This document shows positions 21,841-34,853 of a DNA stretch of 64,000 bases, one piece after another. A program made the position numbers and the translations under genes. Below the pieces are notes generated by a model, which saw only the letters and a list, made by a program, of their open reading frames with translations, was not told the DNA's origin and made no database searches. This stretch comes from Tanypteryx hageni. Its lineage: Eukaryota > Arthropoda > Insecta > Odonata > Petaluridae. The stretch is from NCBI GenBank assembly GCA_028673005.1, contig CM054118.1:83453855-83517854 (forward strand), given 5' to 3'. The first letter of the stretch is position 1, and the number at the start of each line of letters is the position of its first letter.

Positions 21841-22499
21841 TATACCGAATTCGAGTCCAACCATAGTAGTTGCAATGGCAACACTCTCGCAATTAGTGAT
21901 AAAACTGCAATAACGTCAGTATTTACGCGAAGTTCGATAAGTAACATTCTACGTTAAAAATTAAAATTTCCATTGTTTTTCTCAGAGTAGTAAAAATCCC
22001 GCTCCGATATTACAATTCTAAGATATTTTATTTGTCAAGAGAAAATTACCCTGCACTATGGATTTCAGATTTTCCATATAAATCGAACGGGAAGGACAGT
22101 TTCAGGAATCGAACCGGGGACTTTCAACCTTCGCAACAAAAACTATCCTCTGGAGTTCAGCCTTAGTAGCAAGAGATATCCATCAAATATTATGAAAATC
22201 ATTCTATTGGTTCAAAAGTTAATAAGGGGGACGGGCAGAAAAACATAACAAGGAAACTGTATGTCTATTTCCATTTTGGAAAGCAGGCTAACTACAGAAA
22301 TATGTTTTTACGAAACCGTAAGAAAGCCATGCAAGCTGCTCTCTAAAAAATCTCTAAGGTTTTCAAGGATTCTGCTGATTGTTGCTGCCGTTATGGAGCG
22401 CTTAGAGTTTCTAATTCCTCGTTAAATGCCTCTGTCGTTAATTAGATAGATGCTCCAATTAAGCGAGCAAATTAGAGCTACACTGATAAAAATTGGATT
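21841..22499. other. non-coding stretch
   Basis: A box B-like motif lies on the minus strand at 22,107-22,118 (GGTTCGATTCC), without a clear box A. At 22,380-22,480 a less AT-rich segment has several homeodomain-type cores (TAATTA, CAATTAAG) and could be conserved regulatory DNA. No gene is seen. Confidence 0.35.
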
Positions 22500-23100
22500 C
22501 TCAACGCACGGATCCCAGGAACGCGGCCGATAAGGGAAAGATGGATATCCCAGGAAAGAGTTTGGAGTTGGCATTAGAGGAGCAGCAATTGAGAAGAGTT
22601 GGGGAGGCAAGGGAAGATAATGTTGGGACGGGAAGGGGAATTTGTGATAGGGAGAGTGAAAGGGGATGGAGGGATAGGATGGAAGGCGGGTTTTGCGATG
22701 CGAGGAGAGAGACAGAGAAAGGAGGGAATTTAAGGAGAGATTAAATGGCGGGGAACATGAGATAAGAGTGGTGGGAAGAAGAAGAAGAAAGGGGACCGCA
22801 AAAGGGACGAGGTAAAAAGCAGGAGCCGCCTTCAATTTCGGCATATATACGCTTCAAAGGTGAGAAAGGTTGAGAGAGAAGAGGAAATGGATGAGGTGGA
22901 CGGGGAGGAGGGGGAGGGGGAGGAGAGGGGAGGAGTAGGGGAGGGGAAGAGAAGGAGAGGGGAAGAGTAAGAGAGGGGAAGAGGAAAGGGGGGGAAGTGG
23001 AAGGGAGGGGGAGAAGGGAAGTAGAGCAGGGGAGGGGGAGAGGAGGAGGAAGAGAGGGGAGGAGAGGAGAATGGAAGGGACTACCTTTAGATGGAACGGG
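22500..23100 (+). repeat. G/A-rich low-complexity block
   Basis: The plus strand is almost pure purine from about 22,860 to 23,070 (GGGGAGGAG-type runs) and purine-rich before that. The long minus-strand Pro/Ser/Leu frames here are a consequence of this composition and are not genes. Confidence 0.8.
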
Positions 23101-24969
23101 GATTCGGTCCAACGGAACGAGAAATTTCCCACGAAGGATGAGAGGGAGCCGTTCGCTTCGATCCAAATTTCCGATCGCAAGAGAGAAAGCGAAGATCTCT
23201 TTCTACAAATGTGTTTCTTCGGAAAGAGATTCGAAAAGGCTTTTTTATATTTTCTTAGCGATTGCCTCAATTATCTTTGACTCTTTTTTGCAAAAATTTT
23301 CGAGTGTAATTCCTGGAAATTTTCGCGGGGTCTCAACGGATTTTATAAAAAAACTCTAATCTTATTTGATCAAGTTAAACCTTAACGCAATAATCCCAAC
23401 ATTCGTTTACAATGCGATGCATGCCTACTGAAGCGCGTCCACTCTCTGTCGTTATTGGACTTCCAATTTGCAATTTCATTTTCGTTTCATATCACAAATT
23501 TTATCAAAAAGCTATCGATCCAAAAGCCATAAATTTTCAGTTTTATTCCGGCGGCACGACGATTTCAATAATTCGTTCGAACAAATATTATTATTATATG
23601 AGCTATATATCGCTAGTTAAACACCAGTAGGTGTCGATTTTAAAGTCATCAATAGGCTACTCAGGAAGGAGTAGATGTGAAAACTATACTACCCATAAAA
23701 ATGCGAGAGGGTTTGCTAATTGTATAGGATGTTTATACCGTATTTAACTGTTTATCCATGATTATCGCAAGTAGATAGTCTTTTAGCTACTAAAGCAACA
23801 AATCAATCCGTTTCAAAATGTATGTGGAGTATACTTGAAGCACTAGACATCCCAAAACCGCAAGAGAACGTATTTGGATATCTCTCGATTGACATCCGAC
23901 GTTAAAAACAAGATAGAAGAAGTAAGTTCAGAGAAATGGTCTGTATTCGGAGGCGATCCTTCAACTTGGCATTAATAATATTTCACAAACGTCATTCATC
24001 AGAATGGAAATATTTGTGAAAAATTCATTTAGACGATGAGTTGTGAGATCACATTAGAAACAATGGCAGTACATTGGTTTTAAAGAACGTCTCGCACAAG
24101 CGAATGGCGTAAAAAATCCGGATCTGATCGATAAATATAAATTCTTTATATTTGCGTTCAGGTAATGAATTAGGGACAAATATGAATTCCTGAGGCGTCT
24201 CACCGTTTTAGATTTCAAAGATTCGTCCTCAATGATCACATCCCGTATTATTTAATATCAATTACATTTGTGTTTATATGGTGACGTTTTTATACGTGAT
24301 AAAACCATCAATCTATTGATATGCTAGATATTCCTGCGAAAGCTGGAAGAGAGAGAAAATGCGATTAAGCTTTTATCGGCATGAGAACGTCAAAATAGAA
24401 CCATTTATGACGCATACTGAAGCAGGAGTACGGTGGAGGATTGTTAAATTCCGCGAGAGAGAAAGGGATAAAGAGGCACTGAAATGGAGTGAAGGAAAAG
24501 AGAAAGTTGAAGGGAATTAGGAAAGACTCAACTTCGTCTTTTAAAGGGGAACCTCGGATTCGAAAAATGTATCTTTCTTCCTTCATTATAGGGTATGTAA
24601 CAAGAAGGCCATATTTATAGAGTCGCAGTGCTTGAGTTGTCATTTTTTAATATGAACCTGTTAGGAACGGTCATTAGACACTTCCATAACTTAAGGACCG
24701 AGGAGAAACATGATTTGGAAATGATCCAGTAAGTTTTTACCGAATAAGAACGAGACATAATACAGTACTAAAACCCTCGAAGGAGTGATTGCTATGTGTG
24801 TCTCACTACGGGAGTAGACAGTAGCCTACTTTTTCAAGTGGAATGATAAAAAAAAAAATCCGTAAAAAACTAAAGCATGAAATATAGCTAAAAATTCAAT
24901 ATGAATGCATTCTAAGCGAAGTATTATTAACAAAATGGGCCATACTTTTCCAAAGCACTCAATATAAAT
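23101..24969. other. non-coding stretch
   Basis: Nothing recognisable; short frames without motifs. Confidence 0.5.
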
Positions 24970-25462
24970 CAGCGGTTCCCAACCTTCTTCTCCTGCGACC
25001 CTAAACTGACCAACAATAGGACTTCGCGACCCGTGTTTTTAATTGAGCCAACAATAAGATGCAACATAGATAGCTGTTAATTCCCCCCTGCCTGCGGACA
25101 CTACTACTGTATCGCTATACTGCACCGCAAATCCGATCGGTCTATGTCATGAACATTTTCGAGTAAAGGGTGAAATTAATGTATGAAAGCCATGCTAGCT
25201 GGGGCGCGGATGGAAAATTTTCGGCTGATCTAGTATTCCTGCTTTTCCAAATCTATTCTCACGAATCGATGCTACAAGGTTCGAAAGGGAAGTGTGACTT
25301 GCATCGACTGTTGAGACTGATAAACTTTAGGCAATTTTCAATAAAAATATATGGATAACAATCTGACTGCAGGGAAAGTTTTCTTCTGACTATTATTCGC
25401 GACCCAGCTGATGTTCCCCTGCGGTCCTGATTTGGGTCGCTCCCCGAGGTTGGAAACCATTG
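24970..25462. mobile_element. hAT-like MITE, 493 bp
   Basis: The left end CAGCGGTTCCCAACC and the right end, whose reverse complement is CAATGGTTTCCAACC, match at 12 of 15 positions and have the hAT-type CA start. Both ends then carry GCGACCC-type motifs (24,996 and 25,438). There is no transposase. The flanking 8-mers no longer match well (AATATAAA, offset by one base, against CGTATAAG), so the copy is old. Confidence 0.65.
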
Positions 25463-25785
25463 CGTATAAGTCCTTTAATTTACTATATTCGTCAAAATTT
25501 TGTTAAACACACTCCTTTTCCAAAGCCGTTAGTTCGGATATTGTCTTGAAAGGGAAACTCGATGACAGTCGCATATCTCCCCTGAACGCATCGAAGCTAA
25601 GCTAACTTGCACGAAACGGGAGCTCATATCGTGGGAAAGGTTTATTCCGAAGAAGGATTTTTGCCAGGAAAAAGAAAAAAGAAAGCATCTTTCCGAGGAT
25701 GGACGAGGGACCAAGAAGTTGGTGGGAGGAGGGTCGGCCCGAGATCAGTTTTAATGGTAAGATGCTAGCAAGTCGATAAGACGGC
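25463..25785. other. non-coding stretch
   Basis: No recognised feature. Confidence 0.5.
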
Positions 25786-26115
25786 CCTATGGGCGTGGGA
25801 GGAGGAGGAGGGCGTGGGAGGAGGAGGGCGTGGGAGAGGGAGGAGGCAGTGGGAGGGGGGGCGTGAGAGGGGGAGGAGGGTGTGGGAAGGGGAGGAGGGC
25901 GTGGGAGGGGGAGGAGGGAGTGGAATGGGGACGAGGGCATGGGAGGGGGAGGGCATGTGAGGGGAGGATTGATTGGGAGGTGAAGAGCGTGGGAGGGGCG
26001 ATGTCGCGAGAGGGGAGGAGGGCGCGAGAGTGGGAGAGGGCGCGAGAGGGGAGGAGGGCGCGAGAGGGAGGGCGCCAGAGGGGGGAGGGCGCTAGGAGTG
26101 TCAGAGGGGGAGGGT
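25786..26115 (+). repeat. G-rich minisatellite
   Basis: Irregular units of GGGAGGAGGGCGT and GGCGCGAGAGGGG repeat for about 330 bases with dense GGG runs on the plus strand, giving potential for G-quadruplex formation. Frames in all phases are low-complexity artefacts. Confidence 0.85.
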
Positions 26116-26459
26116 TACCATGGGGCGGGATGAAGGAGCGGATCTAAAGAGGCGAACGAATGAATGCTTACCCCAGTTGGCGCTTGGATGCTTTAAAGGA
26201 GTAATGGAACAAATGGGGTCGGAAGAGGGGATGGAGAAGTGGAGGGGAAAATAAACATTTCTTGGTCTCAAGAAGGGATGAAAGTAAACAATACAGTCTC
26301 TAACTCATTTCATAAACATTCTCAGAGGAATAATCCGTACAGATGCGCTCAAACTTTTCAGAAATTGGAGGAAATGTTAAGACAATAATTGAATTACTAC
26401 CACGCAATCTACTTTAGGCTTAGCATAACAAGAGAATGAAAATATAAGTGAAACTTTTA

Positions 26460-26862
26460 AGAAAATCCTTTCTTTTGTTAATTTTTATCGAATTTAATTT
26501 CGAAAATGTTACAAATAGTAATACTGTTTTAATTAGAAACTGTCATTTTATAAAATATTTCATCTTTATATGTGTTCGTAATTGTTTAAAAAATATAAAT
26601 TTTGAAATTTTTCTTAAAGGGTATTTGTTTCGAAGAGTTTGTACTAGTTCAATGATAGAATATGTTAAAATATTTATCGAATGCAGTTTCAAAAATGTTA
26701 CAAATTTTAATGCTGTTTTCATTAAAAATTATCAGTTCATAAAATATTTCATCGTTATATGTATTCGCTATTACAAAAACAAAATAAGTTTGGAAATTTT
26801 TCTTAAAGAGTATTTGTTTCGAAGAGGTTGTAGTAATTCAATGATAGTATATGTTAACATAT
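26460..26862 (+). repeat. 189-bp tandem duplication with open frame
   Basis: Two diverged copies of a 189-bp unit start near 26,490 and 26,679 (compare AAAATGTTACAAA at 26,503 and 26,692). Since 189 is 63 codons, a 138-codon frame (26,448-26,864) spans both copies, with repeated KYFI, EIFLK and YLFRR segments. The composition is very AT-rich and no family is recognised. Coding is possible but not supported. Confidence 0.5.
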
Positions 26863-26864
26863 AA

Positions 26865-28499
26865 AAAGAAACAACGAAGGAGCACAACAGGTGAGGTTAG
26901 TTACAATGGCAAAAAAGGTTATATAATGTGGAACGTGCAGAATTGAATTATAAAAATATTTATTGCATAAACATTAGGATCAGTCACAGGAGTGAGTTTA
27001 AGGAGAGAAGGCAATATTGTTGCAGGTTGCAGCTAGAAATTAAGTAGGTGATGAATTTTGTTAAGGCCCTGAGGTTTGCAAGATGACGATTTAAGTGATA
27101 ACTATACTTTTAAAAATTAAGGTCTATATTGACTAGGTTATCGATTAAACGACATTCAAAATTTGCCTCGAAGAAGAACTGAGAAAAAGCTTTAAAATCA
27201 CAGTGTGAAATAATCCAACTATATTCACATTCGTTGAAACGCTTTCAAAATATTAGTGCAATTTGTTCATATATTGTCATTGTATGAATTCTGGAAATCC
27301 CACATAAATTTCGAGAATTAGCCTTTAAACCTGCGAAATAAACTTGCCTCATAACTTCAAAGAAGTCTCGTGGTGTTTCCCTAAAGTTCAAGCTTGTGAT
27401 TTGGACGGGAAAGGCACGTTAAAACCGTAACCGGAATGAAAGGTGAGAAATAAGATTGAACCAAAAGAATATAAGATAGTCCCTTACTGTCACCTGCCAC
27501 ATAAACTTCCACCCTAACAGACAGAAGAGTGAATAAAAGCGAAGTTCGGATAAGCAAAGTTTGCTGGAGATTTTTCAACGTTCGGTAAGTTGAAACGCAT
27601 TGGATTAAGCTAAAAAAAGTGGAGACGATATAAAAAACCAATTCTGATTTGCGAGAAAAGCAGAAGCTCTATAATAAATACACAAATTGTGAAATATGAA
27701 TCTAGATAAATCACATCCGATAATTATAGAATTATTCAGTATATTACAAACTGAAAAATCTCAGCAGGTGAAAATCACAAATACCGCAGACTGTTATCAA
27801 TTGATTCTTGAAAAGCATTAAAATAATTTTAGTAACATGCTTTAAGGTTTACGGAGTAGTATAGTCAGACCGAAGATACAAATTAATCGCCTTATTAAAC
27901 TACCAGGAAAATAAGTATTAGAATTATGGGTGAATCCGTCTATAATAGGCATGAAAAGCAAATATGTAGTAGACGTAGTTGTGAAACGCGTTACACTTGT
28001 AATCACTGCATATGAAATGGAGAGCAGTTACACACAGGCGTGGGTAATATATTGCCCACGCCCAAGTGCTACTGTTAACTATCTTTAACACCGTTTACAT
28101 AAATAAAATCCCAAATGTTTCTTTTATTTCACATTTTTCGAGATTTGTCCCACTCGGCGAAAATGAAGCTATCCATATGCTGTTATTTACTTGCGTTTGT
28201 GAAAGGTCTTTTATCTATCAATCTCTCATTATTATGCTCAATTATTTACTTATATATATTTATTTTCGGCTTTTTGAACATTTTAATTGCGTCAACTTAC
28301 TGAAATTTGATATATTTTTTCTTTGTGTTTTTATGAAAGGACGCTCTGTTTGGGTGCGTATGAATAAAATTCTACATATTTTGAAACCCGTGCAAAAAAA
28401 ATAATTTAATTTAGAGAGAGAGAGAAATATCACAAAGTAATGACATTCAATAAGATTTAATAATTGAATTTTAATTTGAAAATTAACTTCAGTCATAGG
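26865..28499. other. AT-rich non-coding stretch
   Basis: No gene, RNA or repeat recognised. Confidence 0.5.
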
Positions 28500-28810
28500 G
28501 ATCGTTCTGATGGATTTTCGAAGCCCTGTTGACGATGGATCGAAGTTCGAGTCCCGAAAATTTGGCATTTCCTTATCGTCCGTAGAGCAGGTTAAAGGGG
28601 GCGAGTAAATTGGCGCGTGCTTCCGATGACACTTTTGGCGAGTGTCGGTAATAGCCCGGTGCGATGCGGGAAAAACATTCGCGCCGGAGATGACTGCAAC
28701 CACTCTTGACACCATTTGGGCGAATCGCGCTGTGATAGCCGTGCACTCGAGAGGGCGTGGACTATGGAAACTCAGCCTCCCCGGATAGTTTGGAGACTTA
28801 ATGGAGGGGA
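28500..28810. other. GC-richer island, possible SINE or conserved element
   Basis: A box B-like motif AGTTCGAGTCCC (28,545-28,556) is followed by ~250 bases with several CpGs (GGCGCGTGCTTCCGATGACA, GCCCGGTGCGATGCGGG). The tRNA-like motif suggests a SINE head, but a matching box A upstream is not clear. Confidence 0.35.
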
Positions 28811-29870
28811 TGGAAGGAAGTGCCGCTATGGAAGCTTCTATTTATGTCTTTATTTGGATTAAGGAGCAAGAAGCGAAACTGCAGCATTCCAACCCTGGAG
28901 AAAAAGATTTCCGATCATAAATCTGATATATTCGATCCTCACCCGAGTGGTATCATTTAATTTTTTATTATGAAATCGTTATTTTTTATTTATTTGCATC
29001 TTTTGCTTGGCCTTATAATGATATAAGATCGATTTAGAGAAAAACAGATTGCTTGCGACGATATTATCAGAATCTTGCGGGTTACGGAAATATATTCGAG
29101 CATACTAAATTACAGGTTAATTAATGGTGAATAATTATTATTATTTTTAAAGTTCATTTATTTTTGTGAAATTGATTCCGTGTGTATTGAAAGGTGCATT
29201 TATGTAAATAATTGTGAAGTATCATTCTAATCATTTATTTTAAAGCACAATTCTTAAATAAATGTTGTTAAAATGTTATAAATTAAATAAAAAATGAGTC
29301 TAGATTGTTGATTTAAAAAATAATAATGATTAACTATTGTTTATAATTAATTAAATAGGTTTATTATACTAAATATAAAAATAGCTACTTTAAGATAGCT
29401 AGTCTTTATATAGAAAATTAAAAATTATATTCTAGACATCCTAATAAATATAAATCGCAAATTAATAATACTACATTTTTCTCAATTTGGCGTTTGGCAA
29501 GCCTATTATTTTCATTATAATGGCCTCACTTAGTAACAAGGAAATAGATTTTATAATTCATATTGAACTACATACTTCGAAAATATTCAACGCAGAAATC
29601 TTGTCATAAATCTTGATATTTTATCTTAGCGTACATTTTGCTTTCTCTTTGTTGCGTCTTCATAATTTTTAAATCTAAGTCCCGGAGTTGCGATCCTAAA
29701 ATATAAGGCAACCATGGTTTCATGCGAAGGAAACTCTTTGCGTGGAAACTGGGTTCTTGGTACGGAGGAATAAAGCTTTGCATCAAAATGAAGAGTCTTC
29801 CGCTTTTTATTCCAACTCGGCACGGACTGTGCTCAGTGAAAATCCCTCCTCCTTTCTCCACTGCTATCCT
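28811..29870. other. AT-rich non-coding stretch
   Basis: No recognised feature. Confidence 0.5.
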
Positions 29871-31290
29871 CTAGGGCTTCCGTTCCCTTAATGCCCCTTC
29901 ATCTCCTCTCCTTTTGCCTCTTCCTTTGTTTGATTCTATCTGTTTTTTCCATTCCCCAATCCTCTCTCTCTCTCTCCACTCCGCCTTTTCTCCCGTTCTC
30001 TCTTTCTCTCCCTCCAGAAAACACTCACCATCCCCTGTCGCTCCCTTAGCAGACAGGATTTTCCTCTGAACTAATTCAGCCCAAAACATTCCCGAGACTC
30101 GCACAGGACAGCCCCTCTCCTAAACCCTTTTTCGCTCTCTCTCTTTCTTTCTCTATCTCCTTCTCCACCACAATTTCTCTCTGTCCTTCTTAATCCCGCT
30201 TCCTACTTCTTCTTTTTCCCAATTTTTCTTCCTCCTTCCACCCGCTCTTCCACTCTCACCACTTCAATTAATTCTTTTTCTTATTTTCTCTTATTCTTTC
30301 TCTCGTATGCTTCTAAAACTGTCTCGTCTTCAATTCCACCATTTACCTCTCTCTCTCTCTCTTCCTATCTTGTTTTTCTCATTGGTAAACCGCACACTTC
30401 CTTCCTTTTTCCTCCGATTTTCTTTCTCTAAATTAATTTTCTTTTCTCGTTTCCCCTTTTACCTATCCCTACGCCTCTCTCGGACGTCCACCCTACAAAA
30501 CTATTCCCTTCTCGCTGTCTCCTTCCATTTCCACCACTTTCCTTCCCTCAAGTCACCGGTCTCTCGCATTCTCTATCTCCCTCTCTCTCACTCCCAACTT
30601 CACTTCCTCCGCGTCTCACTCTCCTCGCTCTCTCCCTCTATTTCGTTCTATTCCTCCCTAACATCCTTAAATTCCAGGATCCCTCCTTCCCTCCCCCCCC
30701 ACCCCTCCTTCCCTCCCCTCCTTCCCTCCCCTCCCCCCGCCCCTCCCTCGCAGCCTTCGGAGGGATGCATTAAGAGCACTCTTGCCACCACTTAGCCTCT
30801 CCTCAAGCTCTCCTTCCTCGCTTGTTTTTCACCCGACTTCCGCTCACTCCTTAACCCTCCCATCCTCCCTTTCCCCCCTCTCCCTGGCCCATACCCTTCT
30901 CCATCTTATTTCTCCCTATTGGTCTCCCGTTTCTCCCTCCCTCTGACATCTTCCTTCTCCCTCTCCCCTCCCTCTTGCTACCGTAACGCTCATCTCTCCC
31001 TCTCTCCCATCTCGCCGTTCCTTCTTCCCCCTCCACCTCCCACTCCACATACTCATTCTCCTCCGCCTCCTCCACGCCTACACTTCCTTTTTCCTAAACA
31101 TTTCAACCCTCGTCTCCCTCCCTCCACGCTCCATCCCCTCTCATACCTCTCTCATTCTCTTATCTCTTCTCCCACCAACGCTCTCTCTCTCTTTCTCCCT
31201 CCCTCCCCTATCCCCCTCTTACACCCCTAACCCCTCTCTCTATCTCTACCCTCTCAACATGCCATTCTTCCTTCTTCTCTCTGTCTCTCT
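29871..31290 (+). repeat. 1.4-kb polypyrimidine region
   Basis: The plus strand is dominated by C and T over about 1.4 kb (CTCTCTCTC, CCCTCCTTCCCTCCCC). Long frames here (for example 30,307-30,795 plus and 30,851-31,075 minus) encode only Ser/Pro/Leu- or Glu/Gly/Arg-rich low complexity. The length of this tract is unusual. Confidence 0.85.
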
Positions 31291-32352
31291 CATTACTTCT
31301 TTAAATAATTAATAGGCCATGCACGGCTCTTTCGCCTCTTCTGGGAAAATAGGGAATTTTTTAAAGAGTAAATAATGTCTTCGGCGCATCACTAAACGGT
31401 CGTTTTGAGACGCTTCCATCCCACATTTACCAGCAAAGGATTTTTTTTTAATTCACATTATTTTGCGATCATTTTTTCTTCTTTCCCGCAAGAGTCACCC
31501 ACAGTAATGTACGTAATTGAGATAGGATATACTTATGAGCCCATAATGATCGTCATAGAACAAAAGATTTAATATTAAAAAATATGCAAACATTCTATAT
31601 GATTTATATAAAGAAGTCGGCTTTGTGCCAGTTGAATCGAGTCAATTGAAATGAAAATCTTCATCACACATTATCTGTTATTAGTATTATATATTGCGTC
31701 TGACGCACGAGAAATTATTTCATCGCAGAATCGGCAGGTGGAATCAATTTGAATGAAGCTACAAATTGCTTCAAGTAGTAGACAAAAAGTAAAACTACGA
31801 ATAGTAAGTTAAATGGATGTACTATGATGCAAATTTACACTGCAGCATTGTTTTTAATTGAATTGGTTTTGTACTTAAGGATCGGTCAGTACCAACTACA
31901 CAAAGAAATTCAAAACTGATTAAATTTTCAAATAATATGCAAATAGAATAAGATAAAAAATTTAAGAATAAAAAATCGTTAAAAATAATGTTAGTAACAA
32001 TATTTTTGTCAAAATAGATTACGATCGTCTAACATATAAGAACAAACAACAACATTATTTATGATAAACTGAAAAAATATCCAAAATAGGTTAACATGCC
32101 TATAAAATTTAATATAGCTCTTAAAACGCAAAAATAACAAAACGTATGGAAAATTCGTTAACTTCTAGCGCTGGAATGGTTTGTCAAACAAATGACCATA
32201 CTTAAGCTAAGAATGTCTTTTTTCCATTCGAATTATTTCAATCCTGCGTATAAAGGATGAAATGCAATTGAATTCGTTTCAATATTTTCAGTACAACTTT
32301 GAATAATATTTTTGTACAATTTAACTACGGATAATAAACAACATATACATAC

Positions 32353-32403
<51 letters not shown>

Positions 32404-33289
32404 TTAATCCACCCACAAATCATAAATGGTTCGCGACTACCCCAGCTTGTGTTCCAATTCATTTTGAACCTATGAAACATTTAACCCTGTTAATATTTAT
32501 CGGACAACCAACCCTTCAATCATCATGACGCCTTTGCTATTGATCAAATTGTAATTACTATCGCTTTTATACTAATAGCACTTTTATTTCGTTCCCAGCG
32601 TACTTCAAATTTCAGTATCATTAGTTGACTCATCCAGATCAATCCGACATAAAAACGATTAGAAAGTAACGGTCCGACTACATTAACAACATCATAAAAA
32701 CTCAACTATAAAATTATGTAATGCGTGCTGAAGGACAAATGAATATTACTACTTCATTTCCTGTGAATTTTGTCTCAAAATTTCATTAATAGAAACTTCT
32801 CAAATAATAAAAAAATGATTAGGTAAAAACTTTAAACTAGCTGCTGTTCACGTAATTTAATGTTTTATGAGTACGAATGGTGTTACTAAAGCAACAAGAA
32901 CTTGTAGCAATAGTCAAAACTACGTACATGTTTAAAATATAAAAAAAATAAAATAACGAAAGTCGAAAATTATATACTGGAACGAAAACATATTTTTGCA
33001 ATATAGGTATGTACTTGAAAACTGTCATAGAAGGCAAAACTTTCTAATTTTTTAAATTTACATGATAGACCAATCAAAGAAATTATTATTCATTTTTTAT
33101 TACACTTTAAAAACATATTCCGTAAGTTTTCAGGCATTTTCATGATTAGTTCAGTAATAAGCACAAGTAGAGTTGCACGCACACAGCTGTTACTTATGGC
33201 ATAGGGTATCCAATTTATTGGTAGTTAAGTTAAAATAAACAATGGGAGATAGAAATTTTTTACTCATAACTTGCAGAGAAAATGATAAT
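31291..33289. other. AT-rich non-coding stretch with a TA/CATA microsatellite
   Basis: A (TA)n tract with CATA and TGTA interruptions lies at 32,341-32,401. Otherwise no feature is recognised. Confidence 0.55.
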
Positions 33290-33365
33290 TCTTTGGGAGA
33301 CAAGATTGACGTTTCGGTGCCTGCATACCGAAAGCTCTTTAAAAAATCACATATACCAAGATCTA
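33290..33365 (-). other. weak hammerhead/Penelope-like remnant
   Basis: On the minus strand the segment reads GAGCTTTCGGTATGCAGGCA followed by CCGAAACGTC, resembling a stem II (CGGT...ACCG) plus GAAAC of a hammerhead motif. The CTGATGA box is not recognisable. Only the repeated appearance of such motifs in this window makes it worth listing. Confidence 0.25.
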
Positions 33366-33479
33366 AACTCGTAAATAAACCAACGAGATAGCATTTAAAC
33401 TACACAGAGCCCATTTAATAAGATAATAGTTTTCATTTTCTTCGAAATTATGCCATCTATCCGGAAATGATACTTTTAA

Positions 33480-34270
33480 GTGGAGAAAAAAGTTTTAGTG
33501 GGAGTGCCACAAGGTTCCGTTTTGGAACCCATTTTATTCGCAATTTATATAAACGGTATATGCAGATGATACTGTACTTATATCTGTACATAGAGACTTT
33601 GAGGTAGCTAAAATAAACATGCAGAAAGACTTGAATACTGTTATTATATGTGCACATGACAATGACATGATAATTAATATTAGTAAGTCAAAATCTACGA
33701 ATATAACAAATATGGCTCCAAAAAGAAAAATTATAAATTGTAGACTAGATGAACATAAATGTGCTCACAGTAATTTCTGAGATATAAGTTGCAATTGTAA
33801 ATATTTAGAACAAGTAAAACAATATAAATACTTAGGAGTTATCATTGATGAATATTATAGAGTTGATTTTCATATAAATAAACTAAATAACTGTTTAAGA
33901 AAAATAACCTACCAATTCTATTATATAAAAATAGAGTTCCAACAACTGTTTAGAAGATAATATACATTTCCTTAGTTGAATCAATAATAAGGTATGGTAT
34001 GACAATTTGGATAAACGCTATTAAACTAATAAAAAATTCTTAATTGCTACTCAAAATAAGATAATAAGATTGGTGGATGAAGATAGTAGGAATAAAATAA
34101 CAATAAATTATAATAAAATATATAGTACATATACGGCATATAATAGATTAAACATTTTACCTTTGGAGCAATCATTTCAGTATGTCATAGTAACTGGCAA
34201 TTACTTTACAAATAGGTATAAATCAGTAAGGATTGAGGAACACAACATGAGCAAACGAAGTAAGAGGAGA
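33480..34270 (+). pseudogene. LINE reverse transcriptase fragment
   Basis: VGVPQGSVLEPILFAIYING is followed almost directly by YADDTVLIS, so sequence between these two RT blocks is deleted. YLGVIIDE appears near 33,830, followed by a C-terminal tail (TQNKIIRL near 34,050, YNRLNILPLE near 34,140). Stops near 33,778 and 33,957 and a frame change near 33,990 break the frame. The YADD box is intact, but the fragment lacks the RT N-terminus and any endonuclease. Confidence 0.75.
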
Positions 34271-34853
34271 TCATCATCGTCATCATAGGTAGTCTGTCCG
34301 TAGACAGGTCCGTAAATATACATGGTTAAACCAGGTTATCCATATACTCCTATTTTCCGCTGTCTTCTTCATATCTTGATAACTCTCTTTCCCTTTCAAA
34401 TCATCTATCAGCTGAAACCTCTTCCTACCTATTTCCCTTTTTCCTTCTAACACGTTTTTAATCATTTTCCCATGCTCTACCCAATTTGCCTTCCTCTTTC
34501 TAATAGTCTGTATAATCATTCGCCTTTCTCCTACTCTTCTTAGCACTTCATCGTTTTTCATCCTATCTGTCCATTTTGTCTTCAGCATTCTCCTCCAAGT
34601 CCACATTTTAAAGCTTTCCAAGTATTTGATGTCATTTTTCCTTAGCGTCCATGTTTCTGCCCCGTAAAAAGTTATACTCCATATATAGCATTTTATGAAG
34701 TTCTTGTGGATATCTTCCCTTATATTCCTCGTAAGTAGGTGTTTCTTTCTACTGAAAGCGGCTTTTGCTTTTCCTATTCTAGTTCTGATCTCATCCGTAA
34801 ATTTTGCTTCTCTTGTTATGATGCTTCCAAGGTATTTATAGTCAGAAACTAGT
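34271..34853 (-). pseudogene. RTE-like LINE 3' fragment with GATGAT tail
   Basis: On the minus strand the sequence runs from YKYLGSIITREA (about 34,850) through KAKAAFSRKKHLL, SITFYGAETWTLRKNDIK and WTWRRMLKTKWTDRM, then a QTIRKRKANWVEHG segment, the usual tail of RTE-type endonuclease-reverse transcriptases. The 3' end is a GATGATGACGATGATGA-type tail (34,287-34,271). The host LINE continues on both sides, so this insertion is younger than the LINE fragment. The RT core is missing (5' truncation at insertion). Confidence 0.8.

Noticed and set aside
22100..22125. tRNA or SINE from the minus-strand box B GGTTCGATTCC
   Set aside because: No box A at a suitable distance and no cloverleaf.
22422..23359. 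Overlapping 120-141-codon frames on both strands
   Set aside because: Low-complexity G/A-rich DNA gives open frames in several phases at once.
25602..26147. Pro/Ser-rich minus frames and Gly/Arg-rich plus frame
   Set aside because: Products of the G-rich minisatellite.
30307..31230. Long Ser/Pro/Leu-rich frames
   Set aside because: They follow directly from the polypyrimidine composition and have no domain.
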